Source of the DNA: Desulfospira joergensenii DSM 10085
GTDB taxonomy: Bacteria; Desulfobacterota; Desulfobacteria; Desulfobacterales; Desulfobacteraceae
Direction: 5' to 3'
Assembly: GCF_000420085.1 (NCBI RefSeq)
Contig: NZ_ATUG01000003.1
Span: 310,001-374,000, forward strand
DNA length: 64,000 nt
Shown here: positions 33,431 through 42,347 of the stretch, in pieces
Numbering within the stretch: position 1 is the stretch's first letter
Layout: every line of letters starts with the position of its first letter
Made by a program: the position numbers and the translations under genes
The notes under the pieces: model-generated
Seen by the model: the letters and a program-made list of their open reading frames with translations, nothing else
Databases searched by the model: none
Told to the model about the DNA's origin: nothing

Positions 33431-34693
33431 ATGAACACCGCTTTACAAACCACACCTTTAAACCAATGGCATAGAAACGCCAATGCCAATATGGCCGATT
33501 TCGGGGGATATGACATGCCCCTCTGGTATGATACCGGGGTAAAGAATGAGCATCTCTCCGTACTCAGATCCGCCGGCATATTCGATACCAGTCACATGGC
33601 CTGTATCCGCGTGGAGGGAAAGGAGGCATTTGATCTTCTCAACTTCTGTTTTACCCGGGACTTGAGTTCCCTGGTTCAGGGACGCTGTGTGTACGGGGCC
33701 TTCCTGGACACCAAGGCCCACTGCATTGACGACGCCATTGTCTACAAGTTTTCAGATACCCAGTTCATGGTCTGCGTAAACGCCGGAATGGGGGGTGCCA
33801 TAGCCGCCCATCTTAAGGAAGAGAAGTCCGGCCGGGACGCCATGGTTGAGGATCTGTCCGGTCGTGTGGCCAAGATGGATATCCAGGGAAAAAACTCCGC
33901 CCGGATCCTGGCCAAACTCATTCAAAATCCGAAAACCGTATTCACCAAGATGCCCTATTTTTCATTCAAGGGCCATTTTGAATCCGACGGCCCGGGGGCA
34001 TCCGAGGTGAAGCTTTCCGACAACACCCCTGTTCTTCTTTCCCGGTCCGGATATACCGGCGAGTTCGGCTTTGAGATTTTCCTGGCTCCGGAGGCCATTA
34101 CCGCTCTCTGGACCGGGATCCTGGAGGCCGGTAAAGATTTCGGCATCACCGCCTGCGGCCTGGGGGCCAGGGACTCCCTGAGGGCCGGTGCCTGCCTGCC
34201 CCTGTCCCATCAGGACATCGGCCATTGGAAGTTCATCAACCACCCCTGGGATTTTGCCCTGCCCTGGGCCGATGACCATAAATCCTTTACCAAGGACTTT
34301 ATCGGGGCGGACGCCCTCCAGGAACCGGGCTATTCATCCTATATATACCCCTTTGCCGGGGACAGCCTGAAAAAAGTGGCCGCCGGAGAAGAGACCCGGG
34401 TCTTTGAAGCCGGAAAGGACGGCGACAAAATCGACCTGGGCCATGTACTCACCTGTGCCACGGACATGGGCATCGGCCGGATGGACGGCCGGATTGTCAG
34501 TATCAACACCCCGGATCTTCCGGAAGATATAAAGATCAAAGGCATCAGCTGCGGCTTTGTCATGGTCGAAAAACAACTTGAACCCGGTACCAGACTTATT
34601 CTCGAACAGGGAAAGCGGAGCATTGAAGCAGCCGTTGTCACAGACATAAGACCGGACAGGACCGCAAGAAAGAAACTGGAAACCTTTATTTAA
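33431..34693 (+). CDS. gcvT: Glycine cleavage system T protein (aminomethyltransferase)
   Basis: GcvT moves the C1 unit from aminomethyl-lipoyl-GcvH to tetrahydrofolate and releases ammonia. Marks are HRNANANMADFGGYDMPLWY, GIFDTSHMACIRVEG, the catalytic-aspartate loop CIDDAIVYKF, GYTGEFGFEIFL, and ARDSLRAGACLPL. At 420 residues it is longer than the usual 360-370, mainly through a C-terminal third of unusual sequence (YSSYIYPFAGDSLKKVAAGEE and beyond), where classical GcvT has its GIPRxGYPV segment. It probably works as GcvT but belongs to a divergent branch. Confidence 0.88.
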   Translation: MNTALQTTPLNQWHRNANANMADFGGYDMPLWYDTGVKNEHLSVLRSAGIFDTSHMACIRVEGKEAFDLLNFCFTRDLSSLVQGRCVYGAFLDTKAHCIDDAIVYKFSDTQFMVCVNAGMGGAIAAHLKEEKSGRDAMVEDLSGRVAKMDIQGKNSARILAKLIQNPKTVFTKMPYFSFKGHFESDGPGASEVKLSDNTPVLLSRSGYTGEFGFEIFLAPEAITALWTGILEAGKDFGITACGLGARDSLRAGACLPLSHQDIGHWKFINHPWDFALPWADDHKSFTKDFIGADALQEPGYSSYIYPFAGDSLKKVAAGEETRVFEAGKDGDKIDLGHVLTCATDMGIGRMDGRIVSINTPDLPEDIKIKGISCGFVMVEKQLEPGTRLILEQGKRSIEAAVVTDIRPDRTARKKLETFI

Positions 34694-34718
34694 AATTTAA
34701 GAAAAAAAGGAGGCTGTC

Positions 34719-35117
34719 ATGAAAGAAATGGACCAACTTAATTTACCTGAAGATGTAAAATACACCGAAGATCATGAATGGGCAAAACTGGAAAACGACC
34801 TTGTGACCGTGGGAATCAACGATTATGCCCAGGATCAGCTCGGGGAGATCGTATTTGTGGAACTGCCCGAGGTGGGAGACTCCTTTTCCAAGGGGGATGA
34901 ATTCGGCAGTGTTGAATCGGTAAAGGCGGTATCAGAAATGTATATCCCCATTTCCGGAGAGATCGTGGAGATCAACGAAGACCTGGAAGATGCCCCGGAA
35001 CTGGTAAACAATGACTGCTATAAAGGCGGCTGGATCATCAAGGTAAAACCCGAAGATCCCTCGGAACTGGACGGTCTGATGGATAAGGGTCCCTACCTTG
35101 ACATGCTGAAAGGATAA
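34719..35117 (+). CDS. gcvH: Glycine cleavage system H protein
   Basis: The 132-residue carrier has the family pattern KYTEDHEWAKLEN, VGINDYAQDQLGEIVFVELP and GSVESVKAVSEMY, where lysine 69 takes the lipoyl group. AGGAGG lies upstream of its start. It shuttles intermediates between P, T and L proteins. lipB and lipA, which build its cofactor, lie in the same operon. Confidence 0.96.
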   Translation: MKEMDQLNLPEDVKYTEDHEWAKLENDLVTVGINDYAQDQLGEIVFVELPEVGDSFSKGDEFGSVESVKAVSEMYIPISGEIVEINEDLEDAPELVNNDCYKGGWIIKVKPEDPSELDGLMDKGPYLDMLKG

Positions 35118-35122
35118 ATGCC

Positions 35123-36457
35123 ATGCGTTATCTGCCACATACCCAAGAGGATATCCGGACCATGCTGGCCAAGACCGGCCAGGCCGGGCTGGATGATTTA
35201 TTTAATATCATACCCGATGAACTCAAAACTAGGGAGGGACTCAACCTTCCCGAAGCAATGAGCGAGTGGGATCTGAACGCCCACATGGAAAATCTGGCCT
35301 CTGCCAATATCGCCTGCAGGGATTATAAATGCTTCATGGGCGCAGGCAGTTATGACCATTTTATCCCGGCCATTGTGCCCTATCTGATTTCAAGATCCGA
35401 GTTTTCCACAGCCTATACCCCCTATCAGCCCGAGGTCAGCCAGGGCACCCTCCAGGGGATCTACGAATTTCAGACCATGATCACCGAACTTTTAGGAATG
35501 GACATAGCCACGGCCTCCCATTACGACTGCGGAACGGCTCTGGCCGAATGCGCCCTGATCGCCCTCCGGAAGAACAAAAAAGCCAATAAGATCGCCGTAT
35601 CTTCCCTGGTCCATCCCAGCCATCGTCAGATCGTGGAGACCTATATCCAACCGGCCGGATATGAGATGGTGGAGATTCCCCGCACCCGGGAGGGTCTGAC
35701 CGACCTGGCCGCCCTTGAAGCCATGGAAGGCATTGCCGGTGTGGCGGTCCAGTCTCCCAACTTCCTGGGCAATATCGAAGATCTCGGGGCCTTTAGAAAG
35801 GCGGCGGATGCCAAGAAGATCCTGTTCATCACCTCCTTTACCGAAGCCATGGCCTACGGCCTTCTCAAGAATCCCGGAGCCTTTGGGGCGGACCTGGTTG
35901 CCGGGGAAGGTCAGAGTTTGGGCATTGCCAAGACCTTTGGCGGACCCGGCCTGGGGCTTCTGGCCGGCACCAGCAAAATGATGCGGAATTTGCCGGGACG
36001 ATTCATCGGCAAGACCAAGGATGCCAACGGAGATGACGGATACGTCCTCACCCTGGCCACCCGGGAACAGCATATCCGGAGGGAAAAAGCCTCTTCCAAT
36101 ATCTGCTCCAACAACGGACTCAATGCCATGACCGCCTGTATCTTTCTTGCCACAGTGGGCAAGATCGGGATCCGGGAAATTGCCCAGCAGAATCATGACA
36201 AGGCCGTATATCTGAAAGCCGGACTGGAAAAGGCTGGGTTTAAATCCGTGTTCAACGGGCCTTTTTTCAACGAATTCGTTCTCAAGGTACCGGATGATTT
36301 CAAGCAGAAAAGAGCACAATTGGTTCAGAACTCCTGCACATTCGCAGGACTTGACCTTGAACCCTGTTATCCTGATCTAAAAGGCCATTTCCTCTTCTGC
36401 GCCACGGAAAAGGCATCCAAGCAGGATATCGATGATCTGGTAAAGGAGGTGGCATGA
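35123..36457 (+). CDS. gcvPA: Glycine dehydrogenase (decarboxylating) subunit 1
   Basis: This is the N-terminal half of P protein as a separate 444-residue subunit. Marks are RYLPHTQEDIRTML, the FMGAGSYDHFIPAIVPYL and TAYTPYQPEVSQGTLQGIYEFQ segments, YDCGTALAEC, and a late NGPFFNEFVLKVP. It forms an alpha2beta2 enzyme with the next gene, overlaps it by four bases, and lacks the PLP lysine, as expected. Confidence 0.95.
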   Translation: MRYLPHTQEDIRTMLAKTGQAGLDDLFNIIPDELKTREGLNLPEAMSEWDLNAHMENLASANIACRDYKCFMGAGSYDHFIPAIVPYLISRSEFSTAYTPYQPEVSQGTLQGIYEFQTMITELLGMDIATASHYDCGTALAECALIALRKNKKANKIAVSSLVHPSHRQIVETYIQPAGYEMVEIPRTREGLTDLAALEAMEGIAGVAVQSPNFLGNIEDLGAFRKAADAKKILFITSFTEAMAYGLLKNPGAFGADLVAGEGQSLGIAKTFGGPGLGLLAGTSKMMRNLPGRFIGKTKDANGDDGYVLTLATREQHIRREKASSNICSNNGLNAMTACIFLATVGKIGIREIAQQNHDKAVYLKAGLEKAGFKSVFNGPFFNEFVLKVPDDFKQKRAQLVQNSCTFAGLDLEPCYPDLKGHFLFCATEKASKQDIDDLVKEVA

Positions 36458-37914
36458 TGAACAAGCAGCCAGGAACAAGCGGTCTGATCTTTAATGAACC
36501 CCAGCTCTGGGACAAGAGCCGGGAAGGCCGGTGTGCCGTCTCCCTGCCCAAAATGGACGTGGACAGAAGTCCCCTGGGACCTGAACTCACCGGGGACGCC
36601 CCGGACCTGCCCCAGCTCTCCGAACTGGATGTGGTCCGTCATTTCACCCGGCTCTCCCAGTGGAACTTTGGTGTGGATTCGGGGATGTATCCCCTGGGAT
36701 CCTGCACCATGAAGTACAACCCCAAGACCAACGAGGTCCAGGCCGCCCGCCAGGGATTTGCCGGGGCCCATCCCCTGGCCGGGGAAGAATTCTCCCAGGG
36801 TGCCCTCAGGCTCATGTATGATCTGGAGCAGTATCTGGCCGAAATCACCGGATTCCCGGCGGTTACGGTTCAGCCGGCTGCCGGTGCCCACGGTGAACTT
36901 ACCGGCATGCTCATCATCCATGCCTATCATGCCAAACAGGGCAGGCAGAGATCCAAGATCATCATCCCGGACACGGCCCACGGCACCAACCCGGCCTCGG
37001 CCTCCCTCTGCGGATATGAATCCATCAACATCAAATCCGGGCCCAAAGGCATCCTGGATCCGGCCATCGTCGCCGAGGTCATGGACGAGGACACCGCCGG
37101 CATCATGATCACCAATCCCAACACCCTGGGCCTTTTTGAGGAAAATATAAAAGAGGTCTGTGAGATCGTCCATGCCAAGGGAGGTCTGGTATATGGTGAC
37201 GGGGCCAACATGAACGCCATCATGGGGATTGTCAAACCCGGGGATTTAGGGATAGACGTGCTCCATCTCAACCTGCACAAGACTTTTTCCACCCCCCACG
37301 GCGGCGGGGGCCCCGGTTCCGGGCCCGTGGCGGTGAGAAAGGATCTGATCCCCTTTCTGCCCGTACCCAGGGTGGAAAAGGAACTGGACACCTATAAATT
37401 CGTTACGGACTGCCCGGATTCCATCGGCCGGATGCACACCTTTTACGGTCATTTCGGGGTCATGGTCAAAGCCTATGCCTATATTCTCTCCATGGGAGGA
37501 GAAGGGCTGAAACAGGCTTCCCAGTATGCGGTTCTCAATGCCAACTACATCAAGGAAAGCCTGAAGGATACCCTGAATCTGCCCTATGACCGGCCCTGTA
37601 TGCACGAATGTGTGTTCAACGATGCAAATCAGCAGGAATACCATATCACCACCATGGACATGGCCAAAAGACTCCTGGATTACGGATTCCATCCGCCCAC
37701 GGTCTACTTTCCCCTGGTGGTGGACGGGGCCTTTATGGTGGAACCCACGGAGACCGAGTCCAAGGAGGATATCGACCAGTTCATTGATGCGGTCAAGGCC
37801 ATTGCCGCCGAAGCCAGGCAGGATCCGGAGAGTATGCACAAGGCTCCGGTAAAGACCAAGGTCACCCGGCTGGACGAGGTCGGTGCCGCCAGGAAACCCT
37901 GCCTGAGGGGATAG
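36454..37914 (+). CDS. gcvPB: Glycine dehydrogenase (decarboxylating) subunit 2
   Basis: The 486-residue subunit holds the catalytic PLP site: LHLNLHKTFSTPHGGGGPG with the Schiff-base lysine at residue 276, preceded by VYGDGANMNAIMG. RHFTRLSQWNFGVDSGMYPLGSCTMKYNP near the N-terminus is diagnostic. It decarboxylates glycine, or runs in reverse to make glycine from CO2, ammonia and a C1 unit. Coupling to gcvPA by overlap fits equal dosage. Confidence 0.96.
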   Translation: MMNKQPGTSGLIFNEPQLWDKSREGRCAVSLPKMDVDRSPLGPELTGDAPDLPQLSELDVVRHFTRLSQWNFGVDSGMYPLGSCTMKYNPKTNEVQAARQGFAGAHPLAGEEFSQGALRLMYDLEQYLAEITGFPAVTVQPAAGAHGELTGMLIIHAYHAKQGRQRSKIIIPDTAHGTNPASASLCGYESINIKSGPKGILDPAIVAEVMDEDTAGIMITNPNTLGLFEENIKEVCEIVHAKGGLVYGDGANMNAIMGIVKPGDLGIDVLHLNLHKTFSTPHGGGGPGSGPVAVRKDLIPFLPVPRVEKELDTYKFVTDCPDSIGRMHTFYGHFGVMVKAYAYILSMGGEGLKQASQYAVLNANYIKESLKDTLNLPYDRPCMHECVFNDANQQEYHITTMDMAKRLLDYGFHPPTVYFPLVVDGAFMVEPTETESKEDIDQFIDAVKAIAAEARQDPESMHKAPVKTKVTRLDEVGAARKPCLRG

Positions 37915-37918
37915 ACAG

Positions 37919-38659
37919 ATGAAGGCAGAGGCAGTCAGAAAGGACCAGGATTTTCTAGAATCGGATCTGCAGTCACGGAACCGCTCCTGCATCTTCACGG
38001 ATCTGGGTCTGGCTGACTATGCCGATGTCCTTATTCTCCAAGGCTCCACAAGGGATGAAATGATCAAAGACCCGGCCCTGCCGGACCGGGTCTTTTTCGT
38101 CCAGCATCCAAGCGTATACACCCTGGGCAAACGGGGGGGACGGGAAAATCTCACCGTGTCTGAATCCTTTCTGGAATCAAAGGGAATTCCCATTGTCCAG
38201 ACCGGCCGGGGGGGCAACATCACCTATCACGGCCCGGGCCAGGCGGTTCTCTACCCCGTGATCCATTTGGAACGGGCCAGAATCGGGGTGGCCGACTTTG
38301 TGGCAGGCCTGGAAGAAATCATGAAGCGGACCGCTTCGGATTTTGGGGTCCCTGCGGACCGGAACGAAAGAAACCACGGACTCTGGGTGGGAAACAAGAA
38401 AATCGGAAGCGTGGGCATCTCCATTCAAAAGGGAGTTTCCATCCATGGCCTGGCCCTGAACCTCAACCCGGACCTGACCCCCTTTTCCTGGATCAATCCC
38501 TGCGGACTGGCCGATATGTCCATGACCTCCATTGAAAAGGAAGTGGAAGGTGTTCAGCCGAGCGTTTCGTTTTCCATGGACCGGGTAAAATCCTTATTTA
38601 TCCAACATTTTAGCGATATCTTTGACTATGCCATCGCTGAGGAAGAACATGAAAACTGA
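37919..38659 (+). CDS. lipB: Octanoyl-ACP:protein octanoyltransferase LipB
   Basis: The 246-residue product has VFFVQHPSVYTLGKRGG, TGRGGNITYHGPGQAVLYPVI with the family's RGG..THGPGQ core, the lysine segment KKIGSVGISIQ and GLALNLNPDL. The catalytic cysteine appears in INPCGLADMSMTS. It moves octanoate onto the lipoyl domain of GcvH. It follows gcvPB by four bases. Confidence 0.93.
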   Translation: MKAEAVRKDQDFLESDLQSRNRSCIFTDLGLADYADVLILQGSTRDEMIKDPALPDRVFFVQHPSVYTLGKRGGRENLTVSESFLESKGIPIVQTGRGGNITYHGPGQAVLYPVIHLERARIGVADFVAGLEEIMKRTASDFGVPADRNERNHGLWVGNKKIGSVGISIQKGVSIHGLALNLNPDLTPFSWINPCGLADMSMTSIEKEVEGVQPSVSFSMDRVKSLFIQHFSDIFDYAIAEEEHEN

Positions 38660-39551
38660 TGCCAAAACCTGCACCGGCCCCTGTAAAGCCCTGCCCCGCC
38701 AGGCCAAACCCCGGTGGCTGAAAAAGAGCCTGCCCAAGGGCGGGGATTACCAGCGGGTGACCCGGCTCCTTTCAGAGGCAGGTCTTCATACGGTCTGCCA
38801 GGAAGCCTCCTGCCCCAACATGTTTGAATGTTTTTCCAAGAACACCTCCACCTTCATGATCCTGGGTTCCCAATGCACCCGGAACTGCCGGTTCTGCAAC
38901 GTGGGGTCCCGCCCTCCCCAGCCCGTGGATCCGGAAGAACCCCAAAAGCTGGCCCGGGCCGTTCTTGACCTCAAGCTCAACTATGTGGTGATTACCTCGG
39001 TTACCCGGGACGACCTGCCCGACGGCGGGGCATCCCATTTTGCCCGGGTCATAGGGGCGGTCAAAGAGGCCGGACCGGATATCCAGGTGGAAGTCCTGAT
39101 CCCGGATTTCCAGGGAGATACAGAGGCCCTTAAAACCGTGATTAAAGCCAAACCCGACGTCATCAACCACAACATCGAAACCGTGGCGGATCTTTATGAC
39201 CGGGTCAGGCCCCAGGCCCTTTACCGGCGGTCCCTGGATCTTCTCAGGAAGGTAAAGGATATCGCCCCGGATATGCCTGCAAAGTCAGGGATCATGGTGG
39301 GTCTGGGAGAGACCCGGGATCAGCTTGTACGGACTTTTACAGATCTTCACGATCACGGGTGCGACCTCCTTACCATCGGCCAGTACCTCCAGCCCTCCAA
39401 GGCCCACCTTAATGTTGAAAAGTTCTATTCCCCGGAAGAGTTTGCCGAACTGGAAAAGACGGCCCGGGAAATCGGCTTTTCCCAGGTGGCTGCCGGACCC
39501 TTTGTCCGAAGTTCCTACAAGGCCAAGGAATTATTTCAAAAGAACGGGTAA
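38649..39551 (+). CDS. lipA: Lipoyl synthase LipA
   Basis: ATG 38649 overlaps the lipB end and has GAGGAAGA upstream. The 300-residue radical SAM enzyme has the auxiliary-cluster cysteines in CQEASCPNMFEC, the SAM-cluster motif CTRNCRFC, and a C-terminal RSSYKA serine motif that ligates the auxiliary cluster. It inserts two sulfur atoms into octanoyl-GcvH. Its 3' end overlaps the convergent GGDEF gene by 21 bases. Confidence 0.95.
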   Translation: MKTDAKTCTGPCKALPRQAKPRWLKKSLPKGGDYQRVTRLLSEAGLHTVCQEASCPNMFECFSKNTSTFMILGSQCTRNCRFCNVGSRPPQPVDPEEPQKLARAVLDLKLNYVVITSVTRDDLPDGGASHFARVIGAVKEAGPDIQVEVLIPDFQGDTEALKTVIKAKPDVINHNIETVADLYDRVRPQALYRRSLDLLRKVKDIAPDMPAKSGIMVGLGETRDQLVRTFTDLHDHGCDLLTIGQYLQPSKAHLNVEKFYSPEEFAELEKTAREIGFSQVAAGPFVRSSYKAKELFQKNG

Positions 39552-40655
39552 ACGTTTACTTACATACCGATTCCTGCCGGATTCTTTCGCCTTATAAAGA
39601 GCCATATCCGCCTGCCGTATCAGCTCCTGAAAGTCCATTTTCCCGGGAGATTCGACATAAACCTGACCCACTGAAACCGTGACTTTTCCAAAAGGATTCT
39701 GGGAATGGGAAAAAGGGAGATTAAATGTTTCCACAACTATTTTTTGAGCCAGATGCTCCGCCATTTCAGGAGAGGTCGCTGGAAGAATAATGGCGAACTC
39801 TTCGCCGCCGTACCGAAATACAAAATCGGTTTGCCGCCGGACAAGTGAAACAAGCAGAGTTGAAAAAGTTTCAAGCAGTTTATCTCCACCCTGATGACCA
39901 TAGGTGTCATTATATTTTTTAAAGAAATCCAGGTCGGCCATAATAAACGCCATGGCCAATCCTGAGCGGCTGCACTGATTCACAACCCGGAAGATGACCT
40001 CATCCATATACCGGCGGTTGTACAGCCCGGTCAGTGTATCCCGGATGGCAAGCTCATTTAGCTTTTCCATCATTTCTTTTAGTTTTTCCTGGATCGATTG
40101 TCTTGTTTTTTCAAAAGCAAGGGCAAAAAGAAATACACCGATATAACTCAAGAAAATACGGAAAAATTTTGGCGACGAAAAGGGAACAATACCCGGTATA
40201 AAATCGGAACCGGCATTCAGCAGTGCTGACAGTCCAATCATGGCCAATGAAAGAATGCTTCCCAATCTTATGCCAAGGAGGAAAAGTGCCGCCATGGGAA
40301 AAAGATAATACCAAATAAAAGCCATCTGTTGGCTGGCCCCGCTATGGAATAAAAACATGAGAAAAAGTTGGAGAAACAAAATACTTATAACACTATACAT
40401 CTGTAAATTTTTACCGGTTCTGGCAAGAAAAAAAAGAAGTATCAGAAAAAAGGCAAAGCCTATATTCAGGTAAGAATAAAAATATGATTTTTCGGAAAAC
40501 AGCCGGACACTCATGATCATAAGAAACGCAATTCCCAGAAGGGAAAGCGCATAGATCATAATCTGCTTTCTCAGGTTATCGCTGGCCTCAATATTGTCGG
40601 CATCAACCGACAATGGTTTGAATATCAATCTCCAGAAAGGACGTTTTATAAACAT
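39531..40655 (-). CDS. Membrane-bound GGDEF protein, probable diguanylate cyclase
   Basis: The 374-residue protein has about six hydrophobic helices in its first 180 residues, a short coiled coil (EKTRQSIQEKLKEMMEKLNEL) and a GGDEF domain with DTLTGLYNRRYMDEVI, DLDFFKKYNDTYGHQGGD and the active-site variant YGGEEFAI, which is catalytically competent in the family. It makes cyclic di-GMP in response to an unknown membrane signal. It converges with lipA with a small overlap. Confidence 0.9.
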   Translation of the reverse strand: MFIKRPFWRLIFKPLSVDADNIEASDNLRKQIMIYALSLLGIAFLMIMSVRLFSEKSYFYSYLNIGFAFFLILLFFLARTGKNLQMYSVISILFLQLFLMFLFHSGASQQMAFIWYYLFPMAALFLLGIRLGSILSLAMIGLSALLNAGSDFIPGIVPFSSPKFFRIFLSYIGVFLFALAFEKTRQSIQEKLKEMMEKLNELAIRDTLTGLYNRRYMDEVIFRVVNQCSRSGLAMAFIMADLDFFKKYNDTYGHQGGDKLLETFSTLLVSLVRRQTDFVFRYGGEEFAIILPATSPEMAEHLAQKIVVETFNLPFSHSQNPFGKVTVSVGQVYVESPGKMDFQELIRQADMALYKAKESGRNRYVSKRLPVLLK

Positions 40656-40760
40656 GGTATCCCTGTATTTTTCAAAGTGATTTCTTTTTTTAACAGTTTG
40701 AAATATAGGTTACAACCTTTGCCTGGCCCGGTTTTTTTTGTTTTGGGGATTCTGTCCGCA

Positions 40761-40789
40761 TTGAAACTTTACCGCAGAACGGATATAGA
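40761..40789 (+). promoter_or_regulatory. Possible promoter upstream of the DAC-domain gene
   Basis: TTGAAA (40761-40766) and TATAGA (40784-40789) are 17 bases apart; a perfect TATAAT follows at 40792-40797. The ATG is 30 bases from the first -10. Confidence 0.4.
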
Positions 40790-40818
40790 GATATAATATA
40801 GCAACGGAGAACCTGCCC

Positions 40819-42267
40819 ATGGATGAAAAGCTCTTTATTCGAAAATGCATCATGGAAACCGCTGAAGGCCTTCGGGAGGGGCTGAACCGTTTTTCAGGCC
40901 CCAGCCGGGTAGCCGTCATCTATGCTGTGAAGCCCGGAGACCCCATGGTTGTCTATGATCCACAGAACCTCCTGGCCGGACATGAACCCAAATTCAAGGA
41001 GCTGTTCCTGGACAAGGATGACTGGCAGAAAAAATGTTTCCTCAGGTATGACAAAAAAAAATTCAGCAACCTGCTTCCGGAAAAAAATCTGGAACTGGCA
41101 GGACTCATCTCCTGCGGCGGGCGGTCCGGCACGGTCTCCTATCAGATGTGGTTTACCGAGCACCACCCGGATATGTGCACCATCGGCCCAACGGAACGGT
41201 GGCTGGAGCAGGCCGTCTGGCGGCTTTCCCACGATATTGCCAATGAAGAAGAACTTTACACGGGTATCTCCGGCGGTTTCCTGAAAGAATATGCCACCCA
41301 CGCGGTCAGGGATTTTCTGGTGGATGAGATGAATGTGCTGCTCGGATGGGATACACGGATCCGGGTCTATCCGATTCTCGAGGCTGTGCTTAAAATTTCC
41401 TGGACACCGGAAGAAGGCGCCTGGCCCAAGGGCAAGCTCCTTTTTGTCGAAAAGAGATCCCTTTCAAACCTTAAGTTTCTGGCGGAATTTCCCGAAACGG
41501 AACGGCCGGTTCTGGACAATGTAAAACATATCCGGAAGCTGCTGCAATCCGTTGAAAATTCGGATCGAAAACTGGTGGCTGACGAGGAAACCATTATCGG
41601 TATTATCGGAGATGAGGTCCCTGGATTCTCCATTACCGCAGATTTCAATGGACAATATGGTTTCTTAAGCCTAAACGCGGACCCGGTCTGTTCATTTTCA
41701 GACGGCAGCTTCAAGTCCACCAACCGCAGGCCAAAGCTGGTTCAGGTGGAAGAAGTCCTGCTGGATTCGGCCATGGATCCGGAGGAGGCCAGTGCCTTAT
41801 TTAAGGTCATTACCGGAATCGTTCACGATGCGGCAACCCACCGGCATGGCTGCACCCTTGTCGTGGATCTGAACCCGGCCCCGATATTCATCTCCTGCCA
41901 TTCGCTTCAGCATCCCCTTGATCTCAGGCAAAAACAAGGCCTTGACCTTGCCAAATCCCTTTCCAGGGTGGACGGTGCCCTTCACATCGGGACCGACCTC
42001 AAACTCCGTGGCTTTGCCTGTCTCCTGCACGGCCATTACATTCCCGGGGAACACAGGGCCCGGGGAGCCCGGTTCAACTCCGCGCTCCGGTTCACGGCCG
42101 AGAACGAAAATATTGTTGTCATTGTAGTATCCATTGATGCCCATGTCTCCGTGATGATGAACGGCAGGACACTCGATACCCAGTGGAAGCTGAAACCTTC
42201 TGTATTCTGCAGTACGCCGGTCCTGCTCAAAGAATGGGCTACCGCCTCTGATCTGACCTATTATTGA
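40819..42267 (+). CDS. DisA-N/DAC-like nucleotide-binding domain protein
   Basis: The 482-residue protein has a C-terminal domain (about residue 310-482) that looks like the diadenylate cyclase domain of DisA/CdaA: LSRVDGALHI carries the DGA motif and HRARGARFNSALRFTAENENIVVIVVS occupies the place of the RHR motif, but reads R-F-N there. The roughly 300-residue N-terminal part (IRKCIMETAEGLREGLNRF, YQMWFTEHHPDMCTIGPTERW) is not one I can name and is probably a sensor or regulatory domain. It may make or bind cyclic di-AMP or a related nucleotide. The change in the second motif leaves activity open. It is a single-gene unit. Confidence 0.65.
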   Translation: MDEKLFIRKCIMETAEGLREGLNRFSGPSRVAVIYAVKPGDPMVVYDPQNLLAGHEPKFKELFLDKDDWQKKCFLRYDKKKFSNLLPEKNLELAGLISCGGRSGTVSYQMWFTEHHPDMCTIGPTERWLEQAVWRLSHDIANEEELYTGISGGFLKEYATHAVRDFLVDEMNVLLGWDTRIRVYPILEAVLKISWTPEEGAWPKGKLLFVEKRSLSNLKFLAEFPETERPVLDNVKHIRKLLQSVENSDRKLVADEETIIGIIGDEVPGFSITADFNGQYGFLSLNADPVCSFSDGSFKSTNRRPKLVQVEEVLLDSAMDPEEASALFKVITGIVHDAATHRHGCTLVVDLNPAPIFISCHSLQHPLDLRQKQGLDLAKSLSRVDGALHIGTDLKLRGFACLLHGHYIPGEHRARGARFNSALRFTAENENIVVIVVSIDAHVSVMMNGRTLDTQWKLKPSVFCSTPVLLKEWATASDLTYY

Positions 42268-42347
42268 ATCCATTGAAACATCCTGGCCGTCTGGGTGATC
42301 ATCCGGGATTTTTACCAGAACAGGCCGAGGAGTCGGGTCATGATCCG

